Part shown: in pieces, positions 1 to 7,821 of the stretch
Layout of the letters: the number at the start of each line of letters is the position of its first letter
Numbering within the stretch: position 1 is the first letter of the stretch
From: Phycisphaeraceae bacterium
GTDB lineage: Bacteria; Planctomycetota; Phycisphaerae; Phycisphaerales; UBA1924
Reading direction: 5' to 3'
Assembly: GCA_019636535.1 (NCBI GenBank)
Contig: JAHBXK010000002.1
Span: 62,001 to 126,000 of the forward strand
DNA length: 64,000 bases
Position numbers and translations under genes: made by a program
Notes under the pieces: model-generated
Told to the model about the DNA's origin: nothing
Databases searched by the model: none
Seen by the model: only the letters and a program-made list of their open reading frames with translations

Positions 1-2
1 TT

Positions 3-449
3 TCGATCGTTCAGTTGCAGTCGAGTTTCCAAGACATCACGGCCACGGTGGCCTCGAACGCGGCGATCGACCGGTTTCGTGACGAGTTTGGCGCGGGCTT
101 CGACCGGATGCTGATGGGTGAGGAGACGGTGTTCGTCCAGTTGCGGGCCGTGGAGGCCACCAACGGCGGGCAGCGTGCGCGTCCATCGGGCGTTCTGTTG
201 GCCGACCCGAAGGCACAGACGGCACGGCTTCTGGTGCAGGGGCTGAGCGGTCAGGGCGACTCGTACCAGTTAATCCTGCGTGACGAGCGCGGCGAGACGC
301 TGGCGACGGTGATGACGTTCCGATCGTCCCCAACGCAGTTCGACGTCAAGTCGCTCGCCGGCCTGTCGCTGGAGGGTGTTGCCACCATTGCGCTGCAGCG
401 TGTCGGCGACAGTGCTCCGTTGCTGGTGGGCACGGTGATCCGAGCATGA
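3..449 (+). CDS. C-terminal part of an unknown protein (possible anti-sigma factor type), cut by the window edge
   Basis: The frame is open to the left edge, so only the last ~148 residues are visible and the true start lies outside. A TTG at 15 could be read as a start, but the codons before it are also open. The visible part is an alpha-helical stretch followed by a beta-rich region with the flavour of RskA-like periplasmic domains of anti-sigma factors: a Leu-x-Gln-Gly-Leu strand, a Tyr-Gln-Leu strand, then Pro-Leu-Leu-Val-Gly-Thr-Val near the end. That similarity is weak and is inference only. There are no catalytic motifs and no membrane segment in the visible part. It ends about 50 bases before the convergent coiled-coil gene. 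Confidence 0.6.
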   Translation, partial: SIVQLQSSFQDITATVASNAAIDRFRDEFGAGFDRMLMGEETVFVQLRAVEATNGGQRARPSGVLLADPKAQTARLLVQGLSGQGDSYQLILRDERGETLATVMTFRSSPTQFDVKSLAGLSLEGVATIALQRVGDSAPLLVGTVIRA

Positions 450-500
450 GCGGAAGCGACGCAACCCGTCGTGGCCTCGTGAGAACGGATTGACTGTTGA

Positions 501-2909
501 TCAACGCCCGCGAATGGCTCTGCCCTTCGCGGGCGATTTGTTTGCGTCGCGCATCGCTGCGGCGGGACCGTTCGGCCCTGTTCCCGCCTCGCGCATGCTC
601 CGCTCCATCGCGGTCCAGTCGACGTCGCTCAGTGCATCCTCAACCGCTTGGGATTGCTCGAAGCGGCGCTTCGAGCCGGCCAGACGCGACCAGACCACCG
701 CCCCGAAGAGGCCGACGGCGAGCAGGCCGCCTGCCAGCATTCCGCCCGCGTAGCCCATCAGCGTTTGCTCGTTGACCGGTCGCTCGGACGCCTTGGCGGC
801 CTGAACGATGGCGACGCCGAAGTCCTCGGTCCGCTGGTCGCGGCCCGCTTCCGAGACGGCCTTGAGCGTTGTCACGATGGTGTCGAGCACCGCCTCGGTG
901 CGGCCGACCCCGCTCTCGCGCAGTTCGAGCGTGAGTTGGCCGTCGTCAGCGGCCTGCACGTAGAGGTCGGCCCTGAGTTTCGCGGCCAGTTCCGGCCCTC
1001 GTCCGAGCGAGGGGTAGCCGCGGCGGTTGAGTCGCTCGGCCGCGGCGTCGATGAACTGCGGGTTTGCGACGAGTTCCTCGTGAAAGTGTTGCCACGCGGC
1101 GAGTTGATCGGGCTGCACCGCGCGGCCGTGGGTGTCGGCCTCGATCATCGCGCGGGCGACGTAGACGCCGGGCCAGACACGGAGGGTGATTTGCCAGGAG
1201 AGCACGGCGAGGATGGCCGTGCTGACGCAGAGGACGAGCATCGCGATGAGCGCGCCCGAGCGTGCCTTGGAGGACTCGATGCGTCGTTCGCGGCGAGCGA
1301 GGTCCTGGGCCGTCTGCGCGAGTTTCGCACGTTGCTGCAGGATCTGCTCGCACTCGGCGTGGCGCTTCTGCAGGGCGCTCTGGGCGGCGACGATCTTGCG
1401 TGCCTGCTGCTGAAGCAGGGACTTGTAGAGCGCGAGCCGGCCTCGGCGCGTGCGGAGGGACGGTTCGGCCGACGGGTTGGGGCTGATCGGGCCTTCCTGC
1501 GTGCATCGACTTTCGAGTGCCGCCCGCAGTTCCTGAAGCTTCTCGCGGAGTTTGAGGATCGCGTGGTCGCGCTTGGCGATCTCCCGGTCGAGTTCCTCGC
1601 GATCGGGCGTCTGACGAGCGGCCTCGATCTCCCTGCGGAGTTCGGCGATCTCGTCGCGGAGTTGGATCAGTTCGGCCTCTGCCGCAGCGCGGCGGGCGTT
1701 GGCCTCACCGATCTGGATCTGGAGCATCTCGACGCGGCCCGCGGAGATGGCGCTCGAGCCGTCGTCGCTCCGGGCCTGCTCGATGAGCGTGCGCTGCTGT
1801 TCGCTGACGGCGGCGCGCTCGCGATCGATCTGGTCTGTGGTGGCCTCGATCTCGGCTTTACGCCGTTCGAGTTCGGCTTCGAGTTCCCGAGCCTGGGCTT
1901 CACGCTCCTCGATCGAGGCCCTGGAGGTCTCGAACTGATCCTCGAGTTCCACGCGGCGGGCTTCGAGGGCCGCCCGCTGCGACTCCAGCGTGGCCTGCAT
2001 GCCGTCGAGTCGCTCGAGTTCACCCAGCAGCGACGTTTCGCGCTTGGCCAGGTCCTCGCCGAGGCGGCGGGCCTCATCGAGCCGGGCGGTAGATTCTTCC
2101 GCTCGGCGGTCGACATCGTCGGAACGTGCGCTCAGGGCAGCCTCGCGCTCCGTGAGCGCCGCCTCGCGCTGGGCCAGTTCCGCCTCACGCTCGTCGAGGA
2201 TCGCTGAGCGATCGCGCAGTTCGTGCTCGCGTGCATCGAGCAATCTCGATTGATCCTGAGACCAGGCGCGGAAGCGGTCGGCTTCGGCCTGCTGTTGCGA
2301 ATGTTGCTGCGCAACGCGGTCGAACTCGGCCCGCCGCAGGCGGACCTGGGCTTCTCCGTCCGCGAGCGTCTGCTCGCGCTTGGCGATGGTCGATTCGTGC
2401 ACCGCGAGCCGTGCCTGCTCGGATCGGAGCGCGGCCTCGGCCTCGGCGAGGCCTTCGTGACGCGTGGCGAGTTCTCGTTCCCGCTGGACGCAGTGCTGTT
2501 CGCGCTCGGCTGCGAGGCGAGCATCCTCCTCGAGCCGCTCGCGCACGGACTGAACTTCGCGGCGCTGCTCATCGATCGCTCGCTCGAGATCGGCGAGACG
2601 GGATTGCTGGGCACGGACCTCTTCAGCGGTGCGTTGCCACTCGGTGTCGCGGACCTGAAAGCGCTGCTCGCGTTCGGCAAGTTCGGCCTCGCGTGCGGCG
2701 AGCGTCTGCTCGCGCGTTCGCTGCTCGACGGCCCGGGCGGAGGTCTGGGCGTGCAGTTGCTTCAGACCTTCGAGCCGCGACTCCAGATCGGCGAGCGAGG
2801 AAAGGACATCGTCCCCCGCGGCCGAACGCGCCTGATCGCTCAGCGCGGATCGTGCCTGCTCGGTGTGAGCGATCGAGTTCGGATCGAGTTGGTCCGTGTG
2901 TTCGCTCAT
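501..2909 (-). CDS. Large coiled-coil membrane protein with Wzz-like C-terminal architecture
   Basis: The protein has 802 residues from the ATG at 2909. A TTG ten codons upstream is possible, and neither start has a clear ribosome binding site. Residues ~40-500 are an almost unbroken heptad-rich coiled coil dominated by Glu, Arg, Ala and Gln. A first membrane helix lies at ~552-574, then ~140 residues of probably extracytoplasmic domain (helices plus a short beta part), a second membrane helix at ~715-740, and a short basic tail. Two membrane helices bracketing a periplasmic domain recall Wzz/GumC chain-length regulators, but here the coiled coil is on the cytoplasmic N-terminal side. No kinase or catalytic motif is seen. 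A role in envelope organisation or polysaccharide export is inference. Confidence 0.8.
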   Translation of the reverse strand: MSEHTDQLDPNSIAHTEQARSALSDQARSAAGDDVLSSLADLESRLEGLKQLHAQTSARAVEQRTREQTLAAREAELAEREQRFQVRDTEWQRTAEEVRAQQSRLADLERAIDEQRREVQSVRERLEEDARLAAEREQHCVQRERELATRHEGLAEAEAALRSEQARLAVHESTIAKREQTLADGEAQVRLRRAEFDRVAQQHSQQQAEADRFRAWSQDQSRLLDAREHELRDRSAILDEREAELAQREAALTEREAALSARSDDVDRRAEESTARLDEARRLGEDLAKRETSLLGELERLDGMQATLESQRAALEARRVELEDQFETSRASIEEREAQARELEAELERRKAEIEATTDQIDRERAAVSEQQRTLIEQARSDDGSSAISAGRVEMLQIQIGEANARRAAAEAELIQLRDEIAELRREIEAARQTPDREELDREIAKRDHAILKLREKLQELRAALESRCTQEGPISPNPSAEPSLRTRRGRLALYKSLLQQQARKIVAAQSALQKRHAECEQILQQRAKLAQTAQDLARRERRIESSKARSGALIAMLVLCVSTAILAVLSWQITLRVWPGVYVARAMIEADTHGRAVQPDQLAAWQHFHEELVANPQFIDAAAERLNRRGYPSLGRGPELAAKLRADLYVQAADDGQLTLELRESGVGRTEAVLDTIVTTLKAVSEAGRDQRTEDFGVAIVQAAKASERPVNEQTLMGYAGGMLAGGLLAVGLFGAVVWSRLAGSKRRFEQSQAVEDALSDVDWTAMERSMREAGTGPNGPAAAMRDANKSPAKGRAIRGR

Positions 2910-3126
2910 GGCTGACCGGTCCGAGTTGGGATGGTGCAAGTGGCTCGACCGCGCAAGGAACGCGAGGTATTCGAGGGTGATCGGACCGCCGACCCGGCCG
3001 CTTCACGCCCGAATCTCGAGCGGGGCGGATCGAGCCACGGCTGGTCGGTTCGTGCGGGCCCGCGGTTGGTTATGGGGCGGCACGGCCGGTTGTGTAAGCC
3101 TTGGACGGGCCGGTACCATCGCCCGT

Positions 3127-3552
3127 ATGGGCACATTCCTGTTCAAGACCGAGCCGGGGGACTTCGGTTTCGACGACCTGAAGCGGGCGGGTCCGTCGGT
3201 GTGGGACGGCGTGTCGAATCCCGCGGCGTTGATCGTGCTGCGCACGTGCCGCAAGGGCGACGACGTGTTCGTCTACCACACGGGCGATGAGCGAGCGATC
3301 GTCGGTCTCGCGACGATCACGCGGGGCGCGCAAGAGGACCCGAAGCGTCCGGGCCTGAACGACCGGGGCGAGCCGAAGTTCGCGGTGGTGACGTGCAAGG
3401 CGGTGCGGGCGGCCAAGCCGCCGCTGACGCTCGCGGAGATGAAGAGCGAAGCGGCCTTTGAGGGCTTCGATCTGTTGCGACTGCCTCGGCTGAGTGTGAT
3501 GGCCGTACCTGCGAAGATCGAGCAGGCGATCCGGCGTCGCACCGGCTTGTGA
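3127..3552 (+). CDS. EVE domain-containing protein
   Basis: The protein has 141 residues, the usual size of a stand-alone EVE domain (PUA-like fold; family of thymocyte nuclear protein 1). Visible signatures are the N-terminal Phe-Lys-Thr-Glu-Pro-x-Asp-Phe strand, Trp-Asp-Gly-Val at ~26-29, the Asp-Asp-Val-Phe-Val-Tyr-His strand and the conserved Arg-Leu-Ser-Val-Met near the end. EVE domains are thought to bind modified bases in DNA or RNA; the ligand here is unknown. The start is the ATG matching the family N-terminus; an in-frame extension upstream is rich in Arg and Gly and looks non-coding. The gene is transcribed toward the cysteine-rich gene, with a hairpin terminator between them. Confidence 0.88.
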   Translation: MGTFLFKTEPGDFGFDDLKRAGPSVWDGVSNPAALIVLRTCRKGDDVFVYHTGDERAIVGLATITRGAQEDPKRPGLNDRGEPKFAVVTCKAVRAAKPPLTLAEMKSEAAFEGFDLLRLPRLSVMAVPAKIEQAIRRRTGL

Positions 3553-3594
3553 TGTCGGGATCGCGAAGCGTCGGTGAGGAGCAAGCGTAAGAAA

Positions 3595-3624
3595 GACGCC
3601 GGGCCGCTCTCGCGACCCGGCGTC
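3595..3624 (-). terminator. Hairpin terminator between EVE gene and cysteine-rich gene
   Basis: A perfect 9-bp GC-rich stem (3595-3603 with 3616-3624) has a 12-base loop. Read on the minus strand it is followed by TTTCTTAC, as expected of a Rho-independent terminator for the cysteine-rich gene that ends at 3675. On the plus strand there is no T tract, so termination of the EVE gene here is less certain. Confidence 0.7.
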
Positions 3625-3674
3625 GGGAATTGATCCGGCCGATTCGTCATGGAACCGGCCCGAGGACTTGCGGC

Positions 3675-3935
3675 TCACTTGCCCGAGCAGCACGAAGCCG
3701 CGCAGGCGCCGGCGTCGCAGCAGGCATCTTCGCAGCAGCCGTCGCAGGAGCAGCAGGTGCAATCGTCGCACGAGCAGCCGTTCGTGCCGCAGCAGCAGTT
3801 GCCCTCCTGGCAGCAGGCGCACGAGCACGTGCACGCGCCGCCGCAGCAGCAACAACACTCGCCGAACGAGGAAGCGGAAGGAGCGGCCGCAAGGCCCATC
3901 AGGCCGACGGCCAACGAAGCAAGCATGGTCAACAT
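3675..3935 (-). CDS. Small exported cysteine-rich protein (26 Cys in 86 residues)
   Basis: The protein has 86 residues, starting at an ATG preceded by an AAAGGA Shine-Dalgarno about 7 bases away. Residues 1-23 form a signal-peptide-like segment (hydrophobic core Leu-Ala-Val-Gly-Leu-Met, then Ala-rich). From residue 27 on, 26 of 60 residues are Cys, in runs of five, three and two, mixed with Gly, Ser, Asp and Ala; no aromatic residue follows Phe-24. I do not recognise the family. The composition is metallothionein-like, but the export signal and the lack of the usual Cys-x-Cys/His spacing argue against a classical cytosolic metallothionein. A secreted metal-binding or disulfide-rich surface peptide is inferred. 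It is followed by its own terminator and lies downstream of another Cys-rich gene on the same strand. Confidence 0.75.
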   Translation of the reverse strand: MLTMLASLAVGLMGLAAAPSASSFGECCCCCGGACTCSCACCQEGNCCCGTNGCSCDDCTCCSCDGCCEDACCDAGACAASCCSGK

Positions 3936-4040
3936 GGTGTTTCCTTTCGGGCGAACGAGCGCCCGGTTGAAATATGAATCGAATGAACGGAATGAGATGG
4001 GAATCGCGGGCCGACAACGGGTCGGCGCAGCGAAAATTGC

Positions 4041-4065
4041 CGGACGCTCTTCAGTAAAGCGTCCG
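4041..4065 (-). terminator. Terminator-like hairpin downstream of the 184-residue Cys-rich gene
   Basis: An 8-bp inverted repeat (4041-4048 with 4058-4065, 9-base loop) begins 18 bases after the stop of the gene ending at 4083. On the minus strand it is followed by GCAATTTTCG, a modest T tract. A second 6-bp hairpin lies just beyond it (4010-4015 with 4021-4026). This suggests that the two Cys-rich genes are at least partly transcribed separately. Confidence 0.5.
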
Positions 4066-4082
4066 AGGTCGCGGTCTTGCGA

Positions 4083-4637
4083 TCAGTTCAGCCAGACGCA
4101 GAGCACAGCGCGCGGCGATGCCCGCGCAAGCGTGTTCACGCCCGGCGTGGCGCTTACCGATCTTAAGACGACGTGTCTCCAGTTGGGAGCCCAGAGCGGC
4201 TCCGCGTGCGGCACGCGATCGTCCTGGGTTAGGCGATCGAGCGTGGCACGACGGTCGTCCGTGAGTGGGGTTTGGCGGGGCTGGTAGGCGCAGCCACAAT
4301 CTTTGCAGGACGATGCCAGCGCCAAGCACGGGCAATCGCACGCGAACGGAGCCGCGGCCAATGGTGCATCGGTAACATCGAGTTGCGGCTGGCACGCTGC
4401 CTGACTCGCCTGCCCGGCGTCATGGTCGCAGCAGGAGGATGGAGACGAGTTCGCGGTGCAAGTGTCCTCGCACGTATCGGCGCACGGAGCGCACACAGCG
4501 GATTTGTGTCCGCATCCCGCATCTCTCGCCAGTTTGCAGGCGAGCAGGCACGACCAAGCGCTTGCGCCGATCGTCCAGAGACCGACGGCCAAGAGCGCCA
4601 GTGCCGCGGCAACGGGTTGGATGCCTTTCGTCGACAT
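4083..4637 (-). CDS. Membrane-anchored or exported cysteine-rich protein
   Basis: The protein has 184 residues. An N-terminal hydrophobic helix (residues ~7-28) is either a signal peptide or an anchor. Seventeen Cys follow, most between residues 30 and 116, with a dense Cys-Asp-Cys-Pro-Cys at 100-104 and Cys-Lys-Asp-Cys-Gly-Cys at 111-116. The C-terminal third is nearly Cys-free and unremarkable. I do not recognise the family; metal binding or a disulfide-rich ectodomain is inferred. It starts at an ATG 4 bases from a 17-bp palindrome that probably overlaps its promoter, and lies ~150 bases upstream of the 86-residue Cys-rich gene in the same orientation. Confidence 0.7.
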   Translation of the reverse strand: MSTKGIQPVAAALALLAVGLWTIGASAWSCLLACKLARDAGCGHKSAVCAPCADTCEDTCTANSSPSSCCDHDAGQASQAACQPQLDVTDAPLAAAPFACDCPCLALASSCKDCGCAYQPRQTPLTDDRRATLDRLTQDDRVPHAEPLWAPNWRHVVLRSVSATPGVNTLARASPRAVLCVWLN

Positions 4638-4641
4638 GCCT

Positions 4642-4658
4642 TGTACCTATATCGTACA
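4642..4658. promoter_or_regulatory. 17-bp palindrome upstream of the Cys-rich gene (candidate operator)
   Basis: The site is TGTAC, seven bases, then GTACA: a perfect 5-bp dyad with an AT-rich spacer, ending 5 bases upstream of the ATG of the 184-residue Cys-rich gene. The spacer contains GATATA on the minus strand, which could serve as a -10 element. Its position and symmetry fit a repressor operator, but the regulator is unknown. Confidence 0.4.
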
Positions 4659-4757
4659 TGACAATCGGCCCAGCGCTCGCGAAAGCGGCCAGTTTGTCTG
4701 ATATCGGACCGAACAAGTCCCTTTCAGGCGGCTTGCGAAGTGGGTATTCTCTGGGCC

Positions 4758-6047
4758 ATGCCCATTGATGCGCACACGTTCGGCATGCTTCGGCTTTCGC
4801 TCACGCCCGGCCTGGGGCCCGTGCTGGTGGCGAGGGCTGTTCGCACGCTTGGATCGATCGAGGATGTGCTGTCGGCCGGGGAGACCGCGCTGAGGCGGGT
4901 GAAGGGGATCGGACAGGAGAAGGCCCGATCGATCGCCGCGGGTCTCGCGGAATCCGCAGCGCTCGCCGAACGAGAGGCGACGAACTGCGAGCAGCGGGGG
5001 ATCGGGCTGATCGCGCACGGATCGGATGGGTACCCGGCATTGCTTGCCGAGGTTCCCGCGCCGCCGCTGGTGCTGTACGTTCGAGGTTCGCTCGCGGCGA
5101 TCAGCGCCGATCGCTACGCGGTGGCGATCGTCGGATCGCGCGAGTGCTCGGCGTACGGGCTCGAGCAATCGGCACGGTTCGCGACGGCCCTTGCGCAGGC
5201 AGGGCTGACGATCGTTTCGGGTGGAGCGAGGGGGATCGACACCGCTGCGCATACCGCGGCGTTCCGCCTGGCGAGCACGGGCGGGCGCACGGTGGTGGTG
5301 ACGGGTTGCGGGCTCGGGCACGTCTATCCGCCTGAAAACGCCCGGCTATTCGATCAGATAGTCGATTCCGGTGCGGGGTGCGTGGTGTCGGAATTGCCGC
5401 TGGCCGTGCCGCCGTCATCGGAGAACTTCCCGGCTCGAAATCGCATCATCTCGGGTCTGTCGCTGGGGGTGGTCGTCATCGAGGCCGCCCGGCGATCGGG
5501 TGCGCTCATCACCGCGCGGCAGGCGGTGGAGGAGCACAACCGCGAGGTGTTCGCGGTGCCGGGACGCGTTGACTCGGCGTTCTCGGCCGGATCGCTCGAT
5601 CTGATCAAGTCCGGTGGCGCTGCGCTCGTGACTCACCCCGACGATGTGCTGAGCGCGTTGGAGTCGCCCGCGCGGCATCAGCACGCGGGCACGCACGAAG
5701 CGCGGTATGGGCACAGCGCGACCGACGACGGTGGGGATGCAGGATCGCTGGACGATCGCAACGGTGAGACCCCGTTGTTCGGAGATGCCGACAAGCAGGG
5801 ATCGCCGCCAAGACGCAGTGTGCGGTCGCGTGCTGCCGGCGATGTTGAGTCATCGCCGTTGCGTGATGCCGGGCTCTCCGATCGACAGCGCGAGATTCTG
5901 CGCATCTTGGGTGGCGAGCCCCGCTCGATGGACGACCTGATCAAGGCGCTCTCTGCGGAGGCATCATCGCTGAGGGCGGAGATCACGGTGCTGGAGATCC
6001 GCCGGCGCGTGCGGCGGGTTGGCTCGAAGTTGGCTGTGGTCGAATGA
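4758..6047 (+). CDS. dprA: DNA-processing protein DprA
   Basis: The protein has 429 residues from the ATG at 4758; an in-frame GTG at 4740 would add six. The N-terminal helix-hairpin-helix/SAM-like part is followed by the Rossmann-like DprA core with the diagnostic Val-Gly-Ser-Arg, Ser-Gly-Gly-Ala-Arg-Gly-Ile-Asp and Pro-x-Arg-Asn-Arg-Ile-Ile-Ser-Gly motifs. A polar linker of ~70 residues leads to a C-terminal winged-helix domain (last ~60 residues). DprA binds single-stranded DNA and loads RecA during natural transformation; in planctomycetes it is a conserved orphan. The gene stands alone, divergent from the Cys-rich genes. Confidence 0.95.
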   Translation: MPIDAHTFGMLRLSLTPGLGPVLVARAVRTLGSIEDVLSAGETALRRVKGIGQEKARSIAAGLAESAALAEREATNCEQRGIGLIAHGSDGYPALLAEVPAPPLVLYVRGSLAAISADRYAVAIVGSRECSAYGLEQSARFATALAQAGLTIVSGGARGIDTAAHTAAFRLASTGGRTVVVTGCGLGHVYPPENARLFDQIVDSGAGCVVSELPLAVPPSSENFPARNRIISGLSLGVVVIEAARRSGALITARQAVEEHNREVFAVPGRVDSAFSAGSLDLIKSGGAALVTHPDDVLSALESPARHQHAGTHEARYGHSATDDGGDAGSLDDRNGETPLFGDADKQGSPPRRSVRSRAAGDVESSPLRDAGLSDRQREILRILGGEPRSMDDLIKALSAEASSLRAEITVLEIRRRVRRVGSKLAVVE

Positions 6048-6207
6048 GCGTTCACTGACTGGTAATCGGCGCTGTGCCATCCCTCGAGGCCGTGAGGGTT
6101 TCGTAAGGTCTTGAGGTTGTGAGAGTTGCGTTACGTTTGGCAGGATCTCGTTCGGTGAGAACCCTCCCATCTTCCGAACTTTTTTGGTCATTTTTCGTTC
6201 AAACGGC

Positions 6208-6235
6208 TTGCGTGTGGACGATGATTGGCTATCGT
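6208..6235 (+). promoter_or_regulatory. Possible sigma-70-like promoter upstream of the lexA region
   Basis: TTGCGT (6208-6213) and TATCGT (6230-6235) are separated by 16 bases inside the most AT-rich part of the gap after dprA. The match to consensus is partial, and promoter rules for this lineage are poorly known. Confidence 0.25.
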
Positions 6236-6315
6236 TATCCAAACAGATCGGCTACCGCTTTCTACGGACCCCTTCAACGACTGACCGATCAAGAGCGAGG
6301 CCGACGTAGGCCCAA

Positions 6316-6334
6316 CCTGTCGGGGATCGACAGG
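6316..6334. promoter_or_regulatory. 19-bp dyad (7-bp arms) upstream of the lexA region
   Basis: Arms CCTGTCG (6316-6322) and CGACAGG (6328-6334) are separated by five bases. It contains CTGT and ACAG half sites nine bases apart, one more than the enterobacterial LexA box spacing of eight. It lies ~80 bases downstream of the possible promoter. It could be an autoregulatory LexA site or an RNA hairpin; the sequence alone does not decide. Confidence 0.3.
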
Positions 6335-6641
6335 ACCGAACATCTATGGGTGGAACCCAAGTCCCGCCCGCCGGTCGATCCCAGAGGTGCTGACCACGTT
6401 CAGCCCGACGCTTGACAGGTTGTGCGGCAATCCGGCGCGGATGGGCTCAAAGTTGAGCATCCGTTCTCCGGATCGAGCCGCGGAACGTCGGTCAACTTCG
6501 AGGATCGGTCGTGCGGACTCCCGTTGCGGGTGACCACACGCAAGCCCGGCCCGCTTTCAGGCACCTTGTACGCCGGAGCGGTCGAGCGAGCAGGTGATCA
6601 AGGAAGAGCGTCGCCCGCGCTTTCAAAGAACGGAGTCGCTG

Positions 6642-7210
6642 ATGCCCTTGGAACTGCACACCAACTCCATGCCGCTGGTTCGTCTGGGTCCGGGTGGTGA
6701 CTTTTCGTCCGACTATCGCTCCGACAGTCGGGGTCGGTTGGTTCAGGCCGCCGGTTCGGTAAGGAGCACGGAGGACCCGGCGGGGGGCGGCGAGGGGGGA
6801 AGTTCGTTCTCGCCGTGGTATCAGCGGCTGCGTCATGGGTTCAAGCGGGCGATGATCGCCGGCTCGGTCAATGCCGGCGGGTCTGAGTTTGCCGGGCGCG
6901 AAGGACCGCGACGCGACGGCGTCGAGGTTTCGGCCGCGGCGGTTCGCGCTGCGGCGTTGCTCAGCACTGAGCGGATGCTCGACGATCAGAGTCGGGCGCT
7001 CGGCGGCGTTCTGGCGTGGAGCCTGGGATTGCACGAGTCGGCGCTGCGGTCGTCTTCGGCGGCCCGGATCGTCGAGGTCTTCACGTGTGGTACATCACGT
7101 TCTCACGCGGCGAGCGCACTCGCCGCTCTGTCGTGCGGCCGGGGCGCGGAGGCTCGCCCGGCCGTGCGGATGATCGAAACAAGCCGATCGACGGAGGAAT
7201 TGCGTCATGA
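6642..7210 (+). CDS. Uncertain small ORF directly upstream of lexA, with possible frame change near 7080
   Basis: An ATG at 6642 has a GGAG Shine-Dalgarno six bases upstream and opens a frame with moderately GC-biased codons and a plausible protein-like composition (polar, Gly/Ser-rich, with a helical segment around Leu-Leu-Ser-Thr-Glu-Arg-Met). In this frame the ORF would run on to 7430, overlapping lexA by over 200 bases, which is unlikely. A -1 shift near 7080 moves into a frame that ends at TGA 7208-7210, overlapping the lexA ATG by the classic ATGA. The product is not recognised. A frameshifted gene, two short ORFs, or a non-coding leader all remain possible. Confidence 0.35.
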
Positions 7211-7821
7211 ATCTCACGCCCAAGCAACTTCGGATCCTGCAACTGATCCGCGACTCTCGCATCCGTCATGGCTATTCGCCGACGATGCAGGAACTCGCCG
7301 ACGAGATCGGCGTCAGCAAGGTCACGGTCTTCGAGCACGTCGAGGCCCTCATCAAGAAAGGCGCGCTCATCCGCGACCCCAACAAGGCTCGCTCTTTGGC
7401 CATCGCGAGCGGGATCGCGGTTCCCGATGAGTCCAGGCCCCTGCGGTTCCCGCTCGTCGGCAAGATCGCGGCGGGTCTGCCCATCGAGAAGATGGAGGAC
7501 CGCGACGAACTCGACCTGTTGGACATCGTCGGTCCGCGTCCGGGCCGGCCCGGCGCGATGTTCGCGCTGCGTGTGCAGGGAGAGTCGATGCGAGACGAGG
7601 GCATCCTCGACGGCGACTACATCCTCGTTGAGCGTACCGATGTCGCGAGCAACGGCGACCGTGTTGTGGCTCTGCTGCCCAACGGCGAGACCACGCTCAA
7701 GACGTTCTACCGCGAAGCCGACCGGATCCGCCTGCAGCCGGCGAACCCGGACTTCCAGCCCATCTACGTGAAGGAATGCAAGATCCAGGGCATCGTGCGC
7801 TCCGTGCTTCGCAAGTACTGA
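7207..7821 (+). CDS. lexA: SOS-response repressor LexA
   Basis: The protein has 204 residues, the normal LexA length. The N-terminal winged helix-turn-helix spans residues 1-65 and starts with the typical Leu-Thr-Pro-Lys-Gln. The self-cleavage site is Ala89-Gly90. The C-terminal peptidase domain has Ser127 (Gly-Glu-Ser-Met) and Lys165 (Thr-Leu-Lys) as catalytic dyad. The protein represses DNA-damage genes and cleaves itself when RecA filaments form. The start is an ATG behind GGAGG with nine-base spacing. The recognition helix sequence (Val-Ser-Lys-Val-Thr-Val-Phe-Glu-His) differs from the enterobacterial one, so its operator may also differ. Confidence 0.96.
   Translation: MNLTPKQLRILQLIRDSRIRHGYSPTMQELADEIGVSKVTVFEHVEALIKKGALIRDPNKARSLAIASGIAVPDESRPLRFPLVGKIAAGLPIEKMEDRDELDLLDIVGPRPGRPGAMFALRVQGESMRDEGILDGDYILVERTDVASNGDRVVALLPNGETTLKTFYREADRIRLQPANPDFQPIYVKECKIQGIVRSVLRKY

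Larger units (their letters stand above)
6048..6641. other. Gene-free stretch between dprA and the lexA region
   Basis: About 590 bases without a convincing gene. It holds a weak terminator-like hairpin after dprA (CCCTC at 6081-6085 with GAGGG at 6094-6098, then TTTCGT), an AT-richer patch at 6170-6245 with a possible promoter, and a 19-bp dyad at 6316-6334. Short open frames cross it but none has a ribosome binding site or coherent codon use. No structured RNA could be recognised by eye. Confidence 0.5.

Noticed and set aside
648-2207. 519-codon plus-strand frame opposite the coiled-coil gene
   Set aside because: Antisense to a regular heptad repeat, which naturally leaves long open frames; no ribosome binding site or domain.
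3675-3935. Calling the 86-residue protein a metallothionein
   Set aside because: It carries a signal-peptide-like N-terminus and Cys runs that do not match known bacterial metallothionein patterns.
6316-6334. Assignment as an E. coli-type SOS box
   Set aside because: Spacing between CTGT and ACAG is nine, not eight, so it is listed only as a candidate dyad.
6119-6415. 98-codon frame in the gap after dprA
   Set aside because: No ribosome binding site, mixed codon bias, crosses the AT-rich promoter-like patch.
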